From positions 124,001 through 188,000 of the forward strand of contig NZ_JAACFT010000006.1 in assembly GCF_029051685.1 (NCBI RefSeq): DNA of 64,000 nucleotides, read 5' to 3'. Source of the stretch: Bradyrhizobium sp. CSA207 (lineage in GTDB: Bacteria; Pseudomonadota; Alphaproteobacteria; Rhizobiales; Xanthobacteraceae). The position numbers were made by a program, and so were the translations under genes. This document shows, in pieces, positions 55,834 to 64,000 of the stretch; within the stretch, counting starts at the first letter, position 1; every line of letters begins with the position of its first letter. The notes below the pieces were generated by a model that did no database searches, was not told the origin of the DNA, and saw only the letters and a program-made list of their open reading frames with translations.

Positions 55834-55962
55834 CGTCATTCCGAGGCGGCGCGAAGCGGCGAGCTTTGATGCGCAATTGCGCATCAAAGAATCCATTTCA
55901 CCTCGTGTACTGCCGCCCGATGGATTCCGGGCCCGCGCCAAGCGGCGTGTCCCGGAATGACG
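55834..55962. repeat. Dispersed palindromic repeat, family E
   Basis: Bounded by CGTCATTCCGAGGC and GTCCCGGAATGACG. It contains an internal perfect hairpin, TTTGATGCGCAATTGCGCATCAAA, spanning 55865-55888. It lies directly after the stop of the ABC ATPase gene. Confidence 0.8.
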
Positions 55963-55968
55963 ACTGAG

Positions 55969-56700
55969 TTAGTGGGAGAGAATCTTCGACAAGAACTTCT
56001 GTGCGCGGTCGCTGCGCGGCTTGCCGAAGAAATCGTCCTTCGGCGCGTCCTCGACGATCTCGCCGCGGTCCATGAAGATCACGCGATTGGCAACCTTGCG
56101 GGCAAAGCCCATCTCGTGGGTGACGACCATCATGGTCATGCCCTCATGGGCGAGGTCGACCATGACGTCGAGCACCTCACTCACCATTTCGGGGTCGAGC
56201 GCCGAGGTCGGCTCGTCGAACAGCATGACGATGGGGTCCATGGCGAGCGCGCGCGCAATCGCCACGCGCTGCTGCTGGCCGCCGGAAAGCTGCGCAGGAA
56301 ACTTCTGCGCCTGTTCCTTCAGCCCGACGCGCTCCAGCAGCATCATGCCCTTCGTGACTGCCTTGTCGCGCGGCCGGTCGAGCACCTTTTGTTGCGCGAG
56401 GCAGAGATTGTCGATGATCTTCAGATGCGGAAACAGCTCGAAGTGCTGGAACACCATGCCGACCCGCGAGCGCAGTTTCGGCAAATTGGTCTTGGGATCG
56501 TTGACCTTGGTGCCGTCGACACTGATGTCACCGCTCTGGAACGGCTCCAATGCATTGACGCATTTGATCAGCGTCGACTTGCCCGAGCCCGAGGGCCCAC
56601 AGACTACGACCACCTCGCCCTTGGTGACGCTGGTGGTGCAGTCGGTCAGCACCTGGAAAGTCGGGCTGTACCATTTGTTGACGTGGCTGATTTCGATCAT
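55969..56700 (-). CDS. gltL: Glutamate/aspartate-type ABC importer, ATPase subunit
   Basis: 243 residues. Walker [10 protein letters not shown] is at 35-43, the ABC signature is [15 protein letters not shown] (about 138-152) and Walker B is [13 protein letters not shown] (about 159-171), followed by the switch His in [12 protein letters not shown]. It matches polar-amino-acid ATPases (GlnQ/GltL/AapP) over its full length. It powers import by the two permeases just upstream; a 191-bp gap with a hairpin repeat separates it from the nearer permease. Confidence 0.93.
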   Translation of the reverse strand: MIEISHVNKWYSPTFQVLTDCTTSVTKGEVVVVCGPSGSGKSTLIKCVNALEPFQSGDISVDGTKVNDPKTNLPKLRSRVGMVFQHFELFPHLKIIDNLCLAQQKVLDRPRDKAVTKGMMLLERVGLKEQAQKFPAQLSGGQQQRVAIARALAMDPIVMLFDEPTSALDPEMVSEVLDVMVDLAHEGMTMMVVTHEMGFARKVANRVIFMDRGEIVEDAPKDDFFGKPRSDRAQKFLSKILSH

Positions 56701-56731
56701 GTGCTTCTCAAGCGCCTCGGCAAACTCGGTT

Positions 56732-56851
56732 CACCTCTCCCAAGGGGAGAGGTCGGCGCATCGCGCCGGGTGAGGGGTTCAGGTCTGTCGTTGGAGCGGG
56801 ACCCCTCACCCGGATGGCTAGAGCGATCCGACCTCTCCCTATGGGAGAGGT
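56732..56851. repeat. Palindromic repeat inside the ABC operon, family F
   Basis: CACCTCTCCCAAGGGGAGAGG at the left is matched by CCTCTCCCTATGGGAGAGGTG on the right, each a hairpin. The centre pairs GGGTGAGGGGTTC with GACCCCTCACCC. It lies between the gltK- and gltL-type genes. Confidence 0.88.
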
Positions 56852-56891
56852 GAAGAGGAGCCCGCTTCCAGATCTCAAATCCAAATTCCAC

Positions 56892-57584
56892 CTATCGAAT
56901 GATGGCGATGCGCGCCTGGAGGCGGCGGACGCCAAAGGACGCAACACAGGAAATGGTGAAATAGACGACGGCAGCGAACAGATACATCTCGACCAGACGC
57001 CCGTCGCGCTGCGCGACCTTGCTCGCCGCGCCCAAAAAGTCCGTGATCGACAACACGTAGACCAGCGAAGTGTCCTGGAACAGCACGATGGTCTGCGTGA
57101 TCAGGACCGGTAGCATGTTGCGGAACGCCTGCGGCAGCACGACGTAGCGCATGGTTTGGGCATAGGTCAGCCCGAGTGCGTTCGCCGCGGCCGGCTGCCC
57201 GCGCGAAATCGACTGGATGCCGGCGCGCATGATCTCGGAGAAATACGCCGCCTCGAACATGATGAAGGTGATGAGCGAGGACGCGAACGCGCCGACGCTG
57301 ATCGGCCGCGACGCTCCGGTCACCCATTGCCCGATATAGGGCACCAGGAAGTAGAACCAGAAGATCACCAGCACCAGCGGCAGCGAGCGCATAAAGTCGA
57401 CATAAACGCCGGCGATATGGCCCAGGACCTTGAAGCCGGAGAGCCGCATCAGCGCGATCGCCGTGCCGAAGATCAGGCCGCCGAGTGCGGCGAGCGCCGT
57501 CAGCGTCACCGTGAACGTCATGCCCTCGTAGAATAGATAGGGCAGCGCGCGGCGGACGACATCGAAATCGAAATTGCTGAACAT
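56892..57584 (-). CDS. gltK: Glutamate/aspartate-type ABC importer, permease
   Basis: 230 residues with about five membrane helices and the EAA-type loop ANALGLTYAQTMRYVVLPQAFRNMLP (about 130-155) that docks on the ATPase. It belongs to the HisM/GltK permease group. It starts 4 nt after the stop of the other permease, so the pair is co-translated and likely forms a heterodimer. The end, RRLQARIAIIR, is short but normal. Confidence 0.93.
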   Translation of the reverse strand: MFSNFDFDVVRRALPYLFYEGMTFTVTLTALAALGGLIFGTAIALMRLSGFKVLGHIAGVYVDFMRSLPLVLVIFWFYFLVPYIGQWVTGASRPISVGAFASSLITFIMFEAAYFSEIMRAGIQSISRGQPAAANALGLTYAQTMRYVVLPQAFRNMLPVLITQTIVLFQDTSLVYVLSITDFLGAASKVAQRDGRLVEMYLFAAVVYFTISCVASFGVRRLQARIAIIR

Positions 57585-57588
57585 GGTG

Positions 57589-58320
57589 CTATTTCCCCGT
57601 GATGTAGCCGGGGATCGCGACGTAGCGCTCGAGGAAGCGCATCGCGGTCACGACGACGGCGTTGACGAGGAGATAGAGGATGGTCGCTGCGGTGAAGGCC
57701 TCGAACACCTGGAACGAGAATTCCTGCATCGAGCGCGCCTGTCCGGTGAGTTCGAGCAGGCCGATGGTGATGGCTACGGCCGTGTTCTTGATGGTGTTGA
57801 GGAACTCGGACGTCAGCGGCGGCAGGATGATGCGGAACGCCATCGGCAGCAGAATGTAGCGGTAGCCTTGCAATGTTGTCAGGCCCAGCGCGGTCGCTGC
57901 CATCTTCTGCCCGCGCGGCAGCGAGCCTATGCCGGCCTGCAACTGCACGGCGACACGTGCCGACATGAAGAACCCGACGCCGATCGCAGCCGTCCAGAAC
58001 GGCGCGTTCGGCAGTTGCTTCAGCCACAGTCCGGCAGACCTTGGCAGCACTTCCGGCAGCACGAAGAACCACAGGAAGAGTTGCACCAGCAGCGGCATGT
58101 TGCGGAAGAATTCGACATAAGCAAAGCCGAACCAGTACGCTCCCTTCGACGGCAGCGTGCGCATCACGCCGACAATCGAGCCGGTGATCAGCGCGATGAT
58201 CCAGGCGAGCGCACCCGTCTTGAGGGTCAGCACCAATCCCGCCAGCAGCATGTCGAGATAGGTGCCTGTCCCCATCGGGTTCGGCTGGAAGAAAATTCCC
58301 CAGTTCCAGTGGTAGTTCAC
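57589..58320 (-). CDS. gltJ: Glutamate/aspartate-type ABC importer, permease
   Basis: 243 residues from a GTG at 58320 (VNYHWNWGIFF) with GGGGGA 4-9 nt upstream; an ATG further up at 58344 would add eight residues of non-conserved sequence. Five or so membrane helices and the EAA loop AATALGLTTLQGYRYILLPMAFRIILP (about 148-174) are visible. It resembles GltJ over its length. A stable hairpin lies between this gene and the upstream binding-protein gene. Confidence 0.92.
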   Translation of the reverse strand: MNYHWNWGIFFQPNPMGTGTYLDMLLAGLVLTLKTGALAWIIALITGSIVGVMRTLPSKGAYWFGFAYVEFFRNMPLLVQLFLWFFVLPEVLPRSAGLWLKQLPNAPFWTAAIGVGFFMSARVAVQLQAGIGSLPRGQKMAATALGLTTLQGYRYILLPMAFRIILPPLTSEFLNTIKNTAVAITIGLLELTGQARSMQEFSFQVFEAFTAATILYLLVNAVVVTAMRFLERYVAIPGYITGK

Positions 58321-58404
58321 GTGTCCCCCGCGCGAACGCGCCAATCATGGTTATCGCAGGCGCCTATGCAAATGTCCGGCCACTCCCTCCAGATTGGCCG
58401 GAAT

Positions 58405-58438
58405 GTGCGCCTCTCCGCGCTTGCAGGGAGAGGCGCAC
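58405..58438 (-). promoter_or_regulatory. Intercistronic hairpin between binding-protein and permease genes
   Basis: A perfect 12-bp stem (GTGCGCCTCTCC / GGAGAGGCGCAC) with a 10-nt loop and no T run. Its place, after the binding-protein stop and before the permease start, fits a 3' stabilising or attenuating structure that keeps the binding protein in excess. Confidence 0.75.
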
Positions 58439-58446
58439 AGCTCGGT

Positions 58447-58472
58447 TTACTTATAGTCGTTACTTATAGTCG
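58447..58472. repeat. 13-bp tandem duplication over the gltI-type stop codon
   Basis: TTACTTATAGTCG is present twice in a row (58447 and 58460). On the minus strand this duplicates the last three codons and the TAA of the binding-protein gene. Confidence 0.97.
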
Positions 58473-59371
58473 TCCGGGTTCGGCGAGTCCGTGGGCTTGG
58501 CGAACTCGTTCTTCAGCTCGGCCGAGATCGGGGTGTTGAGGTTCAGACCCTTCGGCGGGATCTTCTGCGTGAACCACTTGTTGTAGATCTTCTCGCCCTC
58601 GCCGGAGGTGTAGAGCGCGGCGGTCGCCGCATCGACTACCTTCTTGAACGGCGCGTCGTCCTTGCGCAGCATGATGCCGTAGGGCTCGGGCTTGGAGAAC
58701 GCATCCTTCGAGATGACGTAATCGTCCGGCGACTTCGAGCCGGCAACGAGGCTCGCAAGCAGGATGTCGTCCATGACGAAGGCCACCGCGCGGTCGGTTT
58801 CGACCATCAGGAAGGATTCGGCGTGATCCTTGGCCGGGATGATGTTGGCGCCGAGGCCGCGCGCGACGTTGGCCTCGGTGAGCTGCTTGATGTTGGTGGT
58901 GCCGGCAGTCGAGACCACCGACTTGCCCTTGAGGTCATCGATTGACTTGAGGCCGCTCGACTTCTTGAAGACATAGCGGCTGGCAGTCAGATAATGGGTG
59001 TTGGTGAAGGCGACCTGCTTCTGGCGCTCGGCGTTGTTGGTGGTCGAGCCGCATTCGAGGTCGATGGTGCCGTTGGCCATCAGCGGGATGCGGGTCGCCG
59101 AGGTGACGGGATTGAGCTTGACTTCGAGCTTGTCGAGCTTGAGCTCCTTCTTCACGGCGTCGACGATCTTGTAGCAGATGTCCATCGCGAACCCGATGGG
59201 CTTCTGGTTGTCATCGAGATAGGAGAACGGGATCGAGGAGTCGCGGAAGCCAAGCGTGATCGCGCCGGTGTCCTTGATGTTCTTCAGCGTGCCAGTCAGC
59301 TCCTGGGCCCCGGCCTGGCTGACGGCAAAGGTCGCGGCCAGCGCGATGCCGATGGTACGGAAATGTTTCAC
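58460..59371 (-). CDS. gltI: Glutamate/aspartate-type ABC importer, periplasmic binding protein
   Basis: 303 residues. The signal peptide (MKHFRTIGIALAATFAVSQA) ends at AGAQ near residue 23. The mature chain begins ELTGTLKNIKDTGAITLGFR and has the SBP family-3 motifs GFAMDICYKIVDAV, then LMANGTIDLECGSTTNNAER, as in GltI and AatJ. It delivers acidic or neutral amino acids to the two permeases encoded downstream. The length of about 280 mature residues is normal. It is first in the four-gene unit gltI-J-K-L; the coding end is duplicated (see repeat at 58447). Confidence 0.94.
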   Translation of the reverse strand: MKHFRTIGIALAATFAVSQAGAQELTGTLKNIKDTGAITLGFRDSSIPFSYLDDNQKPIGFAMDICYKIVDAVKKELKLDKLEVKLNPVTSATRIPLMANGTIDLECGSTTNNAERQKQVAFTNTHYLTASRYVFKKSSGLKSIDDLKGKSVVSTAGTTNIKQLTEANVARGLGANIIPAKDHAESFLMVETDRAVAFVMDDILLASLVAGSKSPDDYVISKDAFSKPEPYGIMLRKDDAPFKKVVDAATAALYTSGEGEKIYNKWFTQKIPPKGLNLNTPISAELKNEFAKPTDSPNPDDYK

Positions 59372-59470
59372 TTTTTTCTTCCCCTTTCAGGATGATGCGG
59401 CCGAATGCAAGCACAAATCGGCCCGGATTAGAATGTGACTTTCGGCTGGAATGCGGCTCAGGTTAACGGC

Positions 59471-60856
59471 TCAGGTTAGCGGCCTGGGCAATTCGCCGAG
59501 ATCCCAGTACAGGCCAGCCATTATCGTCAAGGCCTCTTCGGTCAAAGGCAGCAGGATGTGCTCATTGGGCGCATGCTGGGAGCAGCCGGGATAAGAGTGC
59601 GGCACCCAGATCGTCGGCAGGCCAAGAATCTCGGAAAATACGTCGTTGGGCAGCGAGCCGCCGAAATTCGGCAGCACCGCCGGCGTCTTGCCGGTGGTCT
59701 CCTGGACCGAATCCGCCGCCCATTTGATCCACGGGCTGTCGAAATCGGTGCGCGAGGCGGCAAAGCTCTGCGCCGCCCGCACCTCGATCATCGGAAAGCC
59801 CTTCGCGGCCAGATGCGCGCGAATGGCCTCGATCAGGCCGTCGATCCTGGTGCCGACCACAAAACGCAGTTGCAGCACGGCATTGGCACGGCCGGGAATG
59901 GCGTTGGCCGGCTTATCGATATTGCCGGACGACATCGCCAGCACTTCGAGCGTGTTCCAGGCGTAGAGCCGCTCAGCCGCCGACAATCCTTCCTCGCCCC
60001 AGTTCTCCGCCAGAGCCGGCTCGTCCTCGGTCGGCACGACCTGCACGTCCGCGAGATAGCTGCGGATCTGGTTGGTGAGACGCGGCGGCTTCAGCGCATC
60101 GAGCTGAAGGCGGCCGTGGCCGTCGACCAGCGTGGCGATCGCGTTGACCAGAATGGTCGCGGGGTTGGCAAGCACGCCACCCCAATTGCCGGAGTGATGC
60201 CCACCATCGCGCAGGTTGACGTCGAGATGGATTCGGATGCCGCCGCGGCAGCCGAGAAACAGGGTCGGCCGGTCCGCGGACAGGCGCGGCCCGTCGGAGG
60301 CCATGAACAGGTCGGCCTTCAATGCGTCGCGGTTGAGATCGCAGACCTTGCCGAGATCGGGCGAACCGATCTCCTCGCCCATCTCGACGATGAATTTGGC
60401 GTTGAAGCCGAGCTTGCCGCCGCGGGCGTCGCGCACCGCGCGGAGCGCCGCCATGTTGATGCTGTGCTGGCCCTTGTTGTCCGCGGTGCCGCGGCCGTAA
60501 AGGCGAATGCCGGACACCGTGGTGCGCCAGGGATCGCGGCCCTCGCGCCACTCGCCTTCCATGCCGTCGACGACATCGCCATGGCCGTAGATCAGAACCG
60601 TCGGTGCCGTCTCGCTCTCGCGATGTTCGGCGAACAGGAACGGCGCCTTGCCGCTCGGGGATTCGACCATGCGGCTTTCGAAATCCAGCGCCGCGAAAGC
60701 GGGCTGCATCTCCTGTTCCAAATAGGCGCGCAGTTCAGCACCGCGCGAGGGGTTCTGGCTTTCGGTCCGGAAGGCAACGCGGCGGTCGAGTTCGGCGAGG
60801 AACGCGCCGGATTTGAAATCGTCACGGGCGCGGGCGATGGCGTCGGCTCTGGTCAT
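59471..60856 (-). CDS. M20-family metallopeptidase (dipeptidase/deacylase)
   Basis: 461 residues from the ATG at 60856 (MTRADAIARARDDF); an ATG at 60892 would add 12 residues. The metal-binding motifs are YGHGDVVDGM (His92, Asp94) and YGRGTADNKGQ (Asp126), followed by EMGEEIGS with the general-base Glu (about 160). The dimerisation domain covers about 205-335. M20 enzymes hydrolyse dipeptides or N-acyl amino acids. It follows the amino-acid importer region on the same strand with a 99-bp gap, so a joint role in peptide nutrition is plausible. Confidence 0.9.
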   Translation of the reverse strand: MTRADAIARARDDFKSGAFLAELDRRVAFRTESQNPSRGAELRAYLEQEMQPAFAALDFESRMVESPSGKAPFLFAEHRESETAPTVLIYGHGDVVDGMEGEWREGRDPWRTTVSGIRLYGRGTADNKGQHSINMAALRAVRDARGGKLGFNAKFIVEMGEEIGSPDLGKVCDLNRDALKADLFMASDGPRLSADRPTLFLGCRGGIRIHLDVNLRDGGHHSGNWGGVLANPATILVNAIATLVDGHGRLQLDALKPPRLTNQIRSYLADVQVVPTEDEPALAENWGEEGLSAAERLYAWNTLEVLAMSSGNIDKPANAIPGRANAVLQLRFVVGTRIDGLIEAIRAHLAAKGFPMIEVRAAQSFAASRTDFDSPWIKWAADSVQETTGKTPAVLPNFGGSLPNDVFSEILGLPTIWVPHSYPGCSQHAPNEHILLPLTEEALTIMAGLYWDLGELPRPLT

Positions 60857-60970
60857 TACTTGCTTTTTCAGGGTTGCGAGGCGAAGGACCATACCCGAGA
60901 CGGGTGGGCCTTCGAAAGTGGCGGGGACCGGATAGTTCTTGGGATTTCGTTCTTGCTCTCTTGAGATTGG

Positions 60971-61013
60971 CTTGCCAAGGGCAGCAGCGCTGCTGCTTTT
61001 GGCCTTGCCAAGG
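60971..61013. promoter_or_regulatory. Composite palindromic control region upstream of the flavin monooxygenase
   Basis: CTTGCCAAGG occurs at 60971-60980 and again at 61004-61013, 33 bp apart. Between them is a perfect 16-bp palindrome, GCAGCAGCGCTGCTGC (60981-60996). The block lies 85 bp before the monooxygenase ATG and 114 bp from the divergent M20 gene. Confidence 0.55.
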
Positions 61014-61098
61014 TCGAGTTATATGCAAGAACTTCGCCAAATTCGGGCGCCCGTCTATCATTCGAAGAGTGCCCGGGACAGGGCGCCGAGGGACCAGC

Positions 61099-62478
61099 AT
61101 GGCCAAACAGATCAGGCTCAACGCATTTGCGATGAATTGCGTCGCACACCAATCACCGGGCCTGTGGACCCATCCGCGCGACCGCACTGCCGACTATAAC
61201 CGCCTGCCCTACTGGATCGATCTCGCCAAAACGCTGGAGCGCGGCCGTTTCGACGGGCTGTTCCTGGCCGACGTGCTCGGCGTTTACGACGTCTATGGCA
61301 ACAGCCCTGACGCAGCCTTGCGCAACGCAGCGCAAACGCCGTCGAACGAGCCGCTGCTGCTGCTCTCGGCAATGGCGGCGGTGACGCAGAATCTCGGCTT
61401 CGGTGTCACCAGCAATCTGTCCTTCGAGCCGCCCTATCCGTTCGCGCGGCGGATGTCGACGCTCGATCATCTTACCGAGGGGCGGATCGGGTGGAACGTC
61501 GTCACCGGCTATCTCGACAGCGCCGCGCGCGGCGCCGGCAAGGACAAGCAGACCGGGCATGACGACCGTTACGACATTGCGGACGAGTATATGGAGGTCG
61601 TCTATAAGCTCTGGGAAGGGAGCTGGGAGGACGATGCGGTGCTGCGGGACCGCAAGCGTGGCATCTTCACCGATCCCACAAAGGTTCATCGCGTCAACCA
61701 TGAGGGCGCGAATTACCGCATCAACAACACCATTCACCTCAGCGAGCCGTCGCCGCAGCGCACGCCGGTGCTGTACCAGGCCGGCACATCGCCACGCGGG
61801 CGGCAATTCGCGGCGCGCCATGCCGAATGCGTGTTCATGTCAGGGCCATCAGCCAAGGTGATCGCGCCGCGCGTCTCCGCTATCCGCCAGGAGGCCGCCG
61901 CGCTCGGCCGTAACCCTGCCGAGATCCTGATGTTCTCGATGATGACGATTATCCTCGGGCGCACTGAGGCGGAGGCGAAGGAAAAGTATGCCGACTATCG
62001 CCGCCACATCAGCTCCGAAGGCGCGCTGGCGCTGATGTCGGGATGGACCGGCGTCGATTTCTCCGGCTACGACCTCGACCAGCAGGTGCGCCACGTCCAG
62101 AACGACGCCGGCCGCAGCGCGATGGACAACGTCACCCGGGCCGATCCCGACCGCATCTGGACCGTGCGTGATGTCATCGAGCATGTCGGGGTCGGCGGCG
62201 CGGGCCCCGTCGTGGTCGGCACGCCGGAGATGGTCGCGGACAAGATCGAGGCATGGTTCGAGGCGACCGACGTCGACGGTCTCAACGTCGCCTTCGCGAT
62301 CTCGCCGGGCGACTTCGAGGATATCGCCGACATGCTGGTGCCGGAGCTGACGCGGCGTGGGCGCTACAAACCGGAATATGCGCAAGGCACGCTGCGGGAG
62401 AAGCTGTTCGGCGCTGGACGCGCCAGGCTGGGCGCGCCACATCCTGCTGCAGGGTATCGGGTGGTGAAGACGGGATAG
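61099..62478 (+). CDS. NtaA/DmoA-type flavin-dependent monooxygenase (bacterial luciferase superfamily)
   Basis: 459 residues from the ATG at 61099, preceded by GAGGGA. Family stretches include IRLNAFAMNCVAHQSPGLW at the start, SNLSFEPPYPFARRMSTLDHLTEGRIGWNVVTG (in part), and TPVLYQAGTSPRGRQFAARHAECVF. It should use FMNH2 from a partner reductase to oxygenate an alkyl or sulfur compound such as dimethyl sulfide, a chelator or an alkanesulfonate. It is divergent from the M20 gene and separated from it by a structured control region. It is clearly distinct in sequence from the copy at 46732. Confidence 0.92.
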   Translation: MAKQIRLNAFAMNCVAHQSPGLWTHPRDRTADYNRLPYWIDLAKTLERGRFDGLFLADVLGVYDVYGNSPDAALRNAAQTPSNEPLLLLSAMAAVTQNLGFGVTSNLSFEPPYPFARRMSTLDHLTEGRIGWNVVTGYLDSAARGAGKDKQTGHDDRYDIADEYMEVVYKLWEGSWEDDAVLRDRKRGIFTDPTKVHRVNHEGANYRINNTIHLSEPSPQRTPVLYQAGTSPRGRQFAARHAECVFMSGPSAKVIAPRVSAIRQEAAALGRNPAEILMFSMMTIILGRTEAEAKEKYADYRRHISSEGALALMSGWTGVDFSGYDLDQQVRHVQNDAGRSAMDNVTRADPDRIWTVRDVIEHVGVGGAGPVVVGTPEMVADKIEAWFEATDVDGLNVAFAISPGDFEDIADMLVPELTRRGRYKPEYAQGTLREKLFGAGRARLGAPHPAAGYRVVKTG

Positions 62479-62492
62479 AACTGCCGCCTCCT

Positions 62493-62573
62493 CGTCATTG
62501 CGAGCGAAGCGAAGCAATCCAGAGTCTTTCCGCGGTGGCAGTCTGGATTGCTTCGCTTTCGCTCGCAATGACG
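62493..62573. repeat. Dispersed palindromic repeat, family A
   Basis: An 81-bp inverted repeat from CGTCATTGCGAGCGAAGCGA to its counterpart ending CGCAATGACG. Same family as 5549-5634. It lies between convergent genes. Confidence 0.9.
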
Positions 62574-62584
62574 GCGGCTGTGTC

Positions 62585-64000
62585 CTACACCTTCCCGTCC
62601 ACCATCACCTCGATCAGCTTCGTCCCGGGACGGTTGAACGCGGACGACAGCGTCGCGTTCAACTCCCGGGGATCGCTGACCTTGATCGCCTCGCAGCCAA
62701 GCGCCGTGGCAATTCCGGCGAAATCAACCGGCGGATCGACAAAGTCCATGCCGACGTAATTGTCGTCGCCGTGGAAGGCGAGCAGGCGCTGCTTGATGAT
62801 GCGGTAGCCGCCATTGTTGGCGATGACGACGTTGAGCGGCAGCTTGTGATGTGCTGCCGTCCATAGCGACTGGATCGAATACATCGCACTGCCGTCGCCG
62901 GAGAAGCACACCACGGAGCGTTCCGGGTTGGCAATGCTGGCGCCGACCGAGGCCGGCAGGCCCCAGCCGATGCCGCCCGACGCCAGCCCGTGATAGCCGA
63001 AGCGGTCGCGGTGCGCACGAAGTGCCGTGATCTGGCGGCTGGAAGTGAGGCCTTCGTCGACGAGGATGGCGTTGTCGGGCATCGCCTCAACCATTTGCAG
63101 CACCAGCCAATCAGGATCGATCGGGGTACGACCCGCGACCTTGCCGATCTGCTCGACCAGGGCAGCGCGCCGCGCGGTCCAGTTCTTCGGAGCAAGCTCG
63201 GCGAGACGTTGCTTCGCGCGCTGCGCCAGCGCCGCGCCGCCCATCTCCTTCAAAAGCGGGATCAGCGCACGCAGCGTTTCCTTCAGGTCCGCCTTCAGCG
63301 CGATCTCGGCACCGTAGTTCTTGGCGATTTCCCAATCGACCAGCCCGACCTGCACGATGCCAAGGCCCTCCGGCAGCGCGTCGACCTCGCTATAGACCGA
63401 CATCCGCAAGGGGTCGCCGCCGAGCGCGATCAGCAGATCATAGGGGGCGAGCGTATCGCGCGCGACTTTCTGCACCCGCGCCAGCGTGCCGACGAAGCTC
63501 GGGCTCTCCGAGAGGAAGTGCGAGCCATAGGGCGTCGCGGACTGATAGGCGGCCGCTCCCAATAGCTCCGCGAGTTCGGCGGCCTCCTTCAGCGCATCGC
63601 TCTTGACGACTTCGTCCATGGTGACGATTACCGGACGTTCAGCCTTGAGCAGGCCCGCGGCAAAGGCCTTCAGCGCCTCGTCCGACGGCTTTGTGCGCGT
63701 GTCGATGCGGGTGGAGCGGCCGAGATCGATGCCGGCTTCGCTGTTGAGGATGTCACCGGGCAGCGAGATGAACACCGGCCCGGTCGGCGGCGTGGTCGCG
63801 ACTTTTGCGGCGCGGCGCACGATGCGCGGCAGGTCTTCCAGACGCGTTACTTCGACCGCCCATTTCACCAGCGGCTCGGCCATCCGCACCAGCGGGCCAT
63901 ACAGCACAGGCTCCATCAAGCCGTGGCCCTGTTCCTGCTGGCCCGCCGTCAAGATCATCGGCGTGCCCGTGAACTGCGCATTGTAGAGCGAGCCCATCGC
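62585..64000 (-). CDS. ThDP-dependent decarboxylase/acetolactate-synthase-like enzyme (5' end cut by window)
   Basis: At least 471 codons, open to the window edge, so about 80-90 N-terminal residues are missing. The C-terminal ThDP motif GDGSAMYSIQSLWTAAHHKLPLNVVIANN is intact (in parts), with central FAD/ThDP-fold domain PVIVTMDEVVKSD and N-terminal-domain remnants VFISLPGDILN. It resembles benzoylformate decarboxylase and oxalyl-CoA- or acetolactate-synthase-type proteins; the substrate cannot be read. Expected full length is about 550 residues. Convergent with the monooxygenase, with a family A repeat between them. Confidence 0.88.
   Translation of the reverse strand, partial: AMGSLYNAQFTGTPMILTAGQQEQGHGLMEPVLYGPLVRMAEPLVKWAVEVTRLEDLPRIVRRAAKVATTPPTGPVFISLPGDILNSEAGIDLGRSTRIDTRTKPSDEALKAFAAGLLKAERPVIVTMDEVVKSDALKEAAELAELLGAAAYQSATPYGSHFLSESPSFVGTLARVQKVARDTLAPYDLLIALGGDPLRMSVYSEVDALPEGLGIVQVGLVDWEIAKNYGAEIALKADLKETLRALIPLLKEMGGAALAQRAKQRLAELAPKNWTARRAALVEQIGKVAGRTPIDPDWLVLQMVEAMPDNAILVDEGLTSSRQITALRAHRDRFGYHGLASGGIGWGLPASVGASIANPERSVVCFSGDGSAMYSIQSLWTAAHHKLPLNVVIANNGGYRIIKQRLLAFHGDDNYVGMDFVDPPVDFAGIATALGCEAIKVSDPRELNATLSSAFNRPGTKLIEVMVDGKV

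Noticed and set aside
60874..61098. Upstream extension of the second flavin monooxygenase
   Set aside because: The added 75 residues are Arg/Cys-rich and unlike the family. The ATG at 61099 has a good ribosome site and begins the conserved sequence.

Overview
The window is ordinary chromosomal DNA of a high-GC alphaproteobacterium, most likely Bradyrhizobium or a close relative. The pointers are a CIRCE-controlled groESL operon, a 41-residue alphaproteobacterial L36, a glcDEF glycolate oxidase operon, an SbmA/BacA-like ABC exporter, an Lrp/AsnC regulator divergent from a fused indolepyruvate ferredoxin oxidoreductase, strong GC bias at third codon positions, and many intergenic palindromic repeats of the kinds common in that genus. 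I saw no transposase, integrase, prophage gene, CRISPR array, rRNA or tRNA. The genus call is inference from gene content, not a database match.

Layout. 1-10.6 kb: a lipid-sugar glycosyltransferase with a ChbG-type deacetylase, a DUF2076 protein, an L,D-transpeptidase, an orphan CheZ-like phosphatase, a lipoprotein, groES-groEL behind a CIRCE operator, and two exported proteins of unknown role. 10.6-21.3 kb: a lactate/glycolate permease, an SbmA/BacA-like ABC protein, a TorF-type porin, a histone-H1-like protein, glcDEF, and a cytochrome c divergent from glcD. 21.3-31.8 kb: a hydrolase, small exported proteins, a TPR protein, rpmJ, an amidohydrolase/L-2-haloacid dehalogenase/YbaK set behind a strong palindrome, and a LysR regulator divergent from SDR-pirin-WrbA.

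31.8-41.5 kb is a polysaccharide locus: a CelD-like acyltransferase, an O-antigen-ligase/polymerase family protein, two GT2 glycosyltransferases, a methyltransferase, a GumC/Wzz-type protein with a degenerate kinase domain, and a WecG/TagA/CpsF glycosyltransferase. 42.1-46.2 kb is one giant cyclic-di-GMP gene (five tandem GAF units, GGDEF, EAL). 46.5-48.9 kb carries an internally deleted Ldh2-family remnant, an NtaA-type flavin monooxygenase and a fumarylacetoacetate-hydrolase-family gene. 49-54.6 kb holds the Lrp regulator, the fused indolepyruvate oxidoreductase and an indoleacetamide-hydrolase-like amidase.

54.9-64 kb is amino-acid and peptide metabolism: a D-amino-acid-transaminase-like enzyme, a complete GltIJKL-type ABC importer, an M20 peptidase, a second NtaA-type monooxygenase, and a ThDP-dependent enzyme that runs off the window end. 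The most unusual items are the five-GAF diguanylate cyclase/phosphodiesterase, the GumC protein whose Walker A lysine is arginine, the 71-codon Ldh2 remnant, the structured control regions at 24.3 kb and 61.0 kb, and hairpin repeats lying inside operons, including between groES and groEL. I did not find a clearly new multi-gene system.
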